DNA from: Candidatus Avipropionibacterium avicola
GTDB taxonomy: Bacteria > Actinomycetota > Actinomycetes > Propionibacteriales > Propionibacteriaceae
DNA length: 6,304 nt
NCBI GenBank assembly: GCA_018715445.1
Contig: DVLP01000006.1
Coordinates: 1-6,304, forward strand
Direction of reading: 5' to 3'
Under the pieces are notes generated by a model, which saw nothing but the letters and a program-made list of their open reading frames with translations, made no database searches and was not told where the DNA came from. Position 1 is the stretch's first letter. Each line of letters starts with the position of its first letter. Of this stretch, positions 4,872 to 6,304 are shown piece by piece. A program made the position numbers and the translations under genes.

Positions 4872-6148
4872 GCCTGCCCCTTGGGGGTGAGGACCTCACG
4901 GCCACCGAGGTACGGCTGGAGTGCCGCCGGGACCCGTACCGAGCCGTCGGCCTGCTGATGGTTCTCCAGCAGGGCGATGATGGTGCGGGTGACCGCGCAG
5001 AGGGTGCCGTTCAGGGTGGCGACCGGCTGGGTCCCGTCGGCGCCCCGCGAGCGGATGTTGAGACGGCGCGACTGGTACTGCGTGCAGTTCGAGGTCGAGG
5101 TGATCTCGCGGTACCGCTGCTGGCTGGGCACCCACGAGTAGCAGTCGTACTTGCGGGCCGCACTCTGGCCCAGGTCACCCGAGGCGACGTCGAGCACCTG
5201 GAACGGGATCTCCAGTGCGGTCAGGAAGTCCTTCTCGTAGCCCAGCAGCCGTTCGTGCTCGGCCTCGGCATCGGCCGGGTCGACGTAGACGAACATCTCG
5301 ACCTTGTCGAACCAGTGCACCCGGAAGATGCCGCGGGTGTCCTTGCCGTGCGAGCCGGCCTCCCGCCGGAAGCAGGGGCTGTAGCCGGCGTAGCGGATCG
5401 GGAGCTGGTCGGCCTCGAGGATCTCGTCGGCGTGCATGGCGGCCAGCGCCACCTCGGAGGTGCCGACCAGGTAGAGGTCGTCGGCCGGCAGGTGGTACAC
5501 GTCCTGGGCGGCCTGTCCGAGGAAGCCCGTACCGTCCATGGCCTCCGGCCGCACCAGGGCGGGTGGGATCACCGGGGTGAACCCGTTGCGCACCGCGGTC
5601 GAGATCGCCAGGTTGACCAGGGCGAGCTCGAGCTCGGCGCCGACACCGGTGAGGATGTAGAACCGCGAGCCCGAGACCTTGGTCCCGCGCTCCATGTCGA
5701 TCGCGCCCAGGGCGGTACCGATCTCGAGGTGGTCGCGGACCGTGATCTGCTCGGCCTCGAAGTCGCGGGGTTCGCCGTGGGTCGACAGGATGTCGCCCTC
5801 GTCCTCGCCACCGAGGGGTGCCCGGGGGTCGACCAGGTTGGGCATGCTGCGCAGCAGTTCGTCGAAGTGGGCGTCGGCCTGTTTCGAGGCGGCCTCCACC
5901 TGCTTGACCTCGGCGGCCAGTGCCTTGGTCCGGGTGAGCAGCTCGGTGCGTTCCTCGGCCGAGGCCCGCCCGACCTGCTTGCTGAGCGCCTTCTGCTCCG
6001 AGCGCAGCCCCTCGTAGCTCGAGATCGCGGACCGGCGCGCCTCGTCGGCGGCCAGCAGCTCGTCGACGATCGCCGGGTCCTCACCGCGGGACCGCAGCGA
6101 CTTCCGTACGACGTCGGGTTCGGTACGCAGGAGCTTGGGATCGATCAC
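4868..6148 (-). CDS. serS: Seryl-tRNA synthetase
   Basis: This 426-residue class II aminoacyl-tRNA synthetase charges tRNA-Ser (and tRNA-Sec where present) with serine in the cytoplasm. The N-terminal 30-105 region is the long antiparallel coiled coil that grips the tRNA variable arm, rich in Lys, Glu and Ala. The catalytic core follows: motif 1 around [16 protein letters not shown], the serine-pocket segment [13 protein letters not shown], motif 2 [20 protein letters not shown] with the ATP-binding arginines, and motif 3 near the end, [19 protein letters not shown], which is followed by the usual [11 protein letters not shown]. Length is normal and there are no breaks. The start is a GTG with no Shine-Dalgarno sequence; a TAGGCT hexamer ends 6 nt upstream, which suggests leaderless translation. 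The stop overlaps the downstream HAD gene by 4 nt, and a divergent membrane-protein gene starts 62 nt away. Confidence 0.98.
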   Translation of the reverse strand: MIDPKLLRTEPDVVRKSLRSRGEDPAIVDELLAADEARRSAISSYEGLRSEQKALSKQVGRASAEERTELLTRTKALAAEVKQVEAASKQADAHFDELLRSMPNLVDPRAPLGGEDEGDILSTHGEPRDFEAEQITVRDHLEIGTALGAIDMERGTKVSGSRFYILTGVGAELELALVNLAISTAVRNGFTPVIPPALVRPEAMDGTGFLGQAAQDVYHLPADDLYLVGTSEVALAAMHADEILEADQLPIRYAGYSPCFRREAGSHGKDTRGIFRVHWFDKVEMFVYVDPADAEAEHERLLGYEKDFLTALEIPFQVLDVASGDLGQSAARKYDCYSWVPSQQRYREITSTSNCTQYQSRRLNIRSRGADGTQPVATLNGTLCAVTRTIIALLENHQQADGSVRVPAALQPYLGGREVLTPKGQA

Positions 6149-6154
6149 GGGGCA

Positions 6155-6183
6155 AGCCTATCCATCCGTGCGCGCCGTGGCAC
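6155..6183 (-). promoter_or_regulatory. Putative promoter of serS (leaderless type)
   Basis: On the minus strand GTGCCA (6183-6178) is followed after 17 nt by TAGGCT (6160-6155), then 6 nt and the GTG start. The -35 matches 4 of 6 and the -10 matches the TANNNT form. With this spacing, transcription begins at or beside the GTG. No T-box-like leader could fit in the 62-nt divergent gap, so serS shows no sign of tRNA-responsive leader control here. Confidence 0.5.
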
Positions 6184-6197
6184 TGCGATACTGGCGG

Positions 6198-6203
6198 TAG
6201 GGT
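6198..6203 (+). promoter_or_regulatory. Putative -10 element of the divergent membrane-protein gene
   Basis: TAGGGT ends 7 nt before the ATG at 6211, with no Shine-Dalgarno sequence between. It would face the serS promoter across about 40 nt, and any -35 would overlap the serS -35 region (around 6177-6183). The two divergent promoters may therefore compete or be regulated together. Confidence 0.4.
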
Positions 6204-6210
6204 TTCGGCC

Positions 6211-6304
6211 ATGGCGCGCCAGCCCCCTTCCCGTCGTGGTCTGTTGATCACTGCCGTGTTGATTGCCGCCTTCGTGGCGTGGACCGTCCTGGTCACCAGC
6301 ACCG
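6211..6304 (+). CDS. N-terminus of a membrane-anchored or secreted protein, partial
   Basis: Only the first 31 codons are present before the window ends. They begin MARQPPSRRGLLITAVLIAA: a short basic head (R3, R8, R9) followed by an uninterrupted hydrophobic stretch (about residues 11-29) ending in VTST. This is a typical N-in membrane anchor or uncleaved signal, with no lipobox or clear signal-peptidase site in view. The start is supported by the TAGGGT hexamer 7 nt upstream. It is divergent from serS across 62 nt. Function cannot be told from this fragment. Confidence 0.6.
   Translation, partial: MARQPPSRRGLLITAVLIAAFVAWTVLVTST

Noticed and set aside
6145..6165. Minus-strand mini-ORF of six codons (MDRLAP) overlapping the serS GTG
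   Set aside because: Its ATG lies upstream of the presumed -10 hexamer and would not be in a leaderless serS transcript; it is most likely chance.
4958..6247. Plus-strand 429-codon frame opposite serS
   Set aside because: It is an antisense shadow of serS produced by strong third-position GC bias; it has no recognisable domain.
1..6304. CRISPR arrays, tRNA or rRNA genes, insertion sequences, prophage or attachment sites
   Set aside because: I found no spaced long direct repeats, cloverleaf-like sequence, transposase motif or terminal inverted repeats. The only repeat cluster is the short ACTCA/TGAGT array, whose units are far too short for CRISPR.

Overview
The window is very GC-rich, densely coding DNA typical of an actinobacterium. 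The evidence is a bacterial proteasome activator (Bpa/PafE), a WhiB-type iron-sulfur protein, almost exclusive G/C-ending codons, and several genes whose start codon lies 6-7 nt after a TAGNNT hexamer, as in leaderless actinobacterial transcription. A member of the Propionibacteriales or a near relative would fit, but this is an impression from gene style and not a placement.

Layout. On the left, on the minus strand, is the first part of an ABC exporter half-transporter; it runs off position 1 and its nucleotide-binding domain looks catalytically degenerate. Divergent from it is bpa (1664-2257). A 383-nt non-coding stretch (2258-2640) follows. It holds a perfect CRP/GlxR-type site over the bpa stop codon, an exact Shine-Dalgarno complement, a stem-loop, and a striking array of ACTCA/TGAGT elements ending in a 12-bp perfect palindrome. 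It leads into a WhiB-like protein fused to a C-terminal helix-turn-helix (2641-3207), which ends at a 14-bp terminator hairpin. Next is a dienelactone hydrolase family enzyme (3323-4084). It meets tail to tail, with an 8-bp overlap, a minus-strand HAD phosphatase (4077-4871) that is coupled by an ATGA overlap to seryl-tRNA synthetase serS (4868-6148). Divergent from serS is the start of a membrane-anchored protein (6211 onward, cut off).

How they fit together. serS and the HAD gene form a translationally coupled unit. bpa (proteasome-linked degradation) and the WhiB-HTH regulator are co-oriented but separated by a dense regulatory region, so they are probably controlled separately. The most distinctive parts are the WhiB-HTH fusion, which has cysteine in place of the conserved tryptophan of the WhiB turn, and the repeat array upstream of it. 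That array may be the operator of the fusion itself or of another regulator. The remaining genes are ordinary housekeeping or accessory enzymes.
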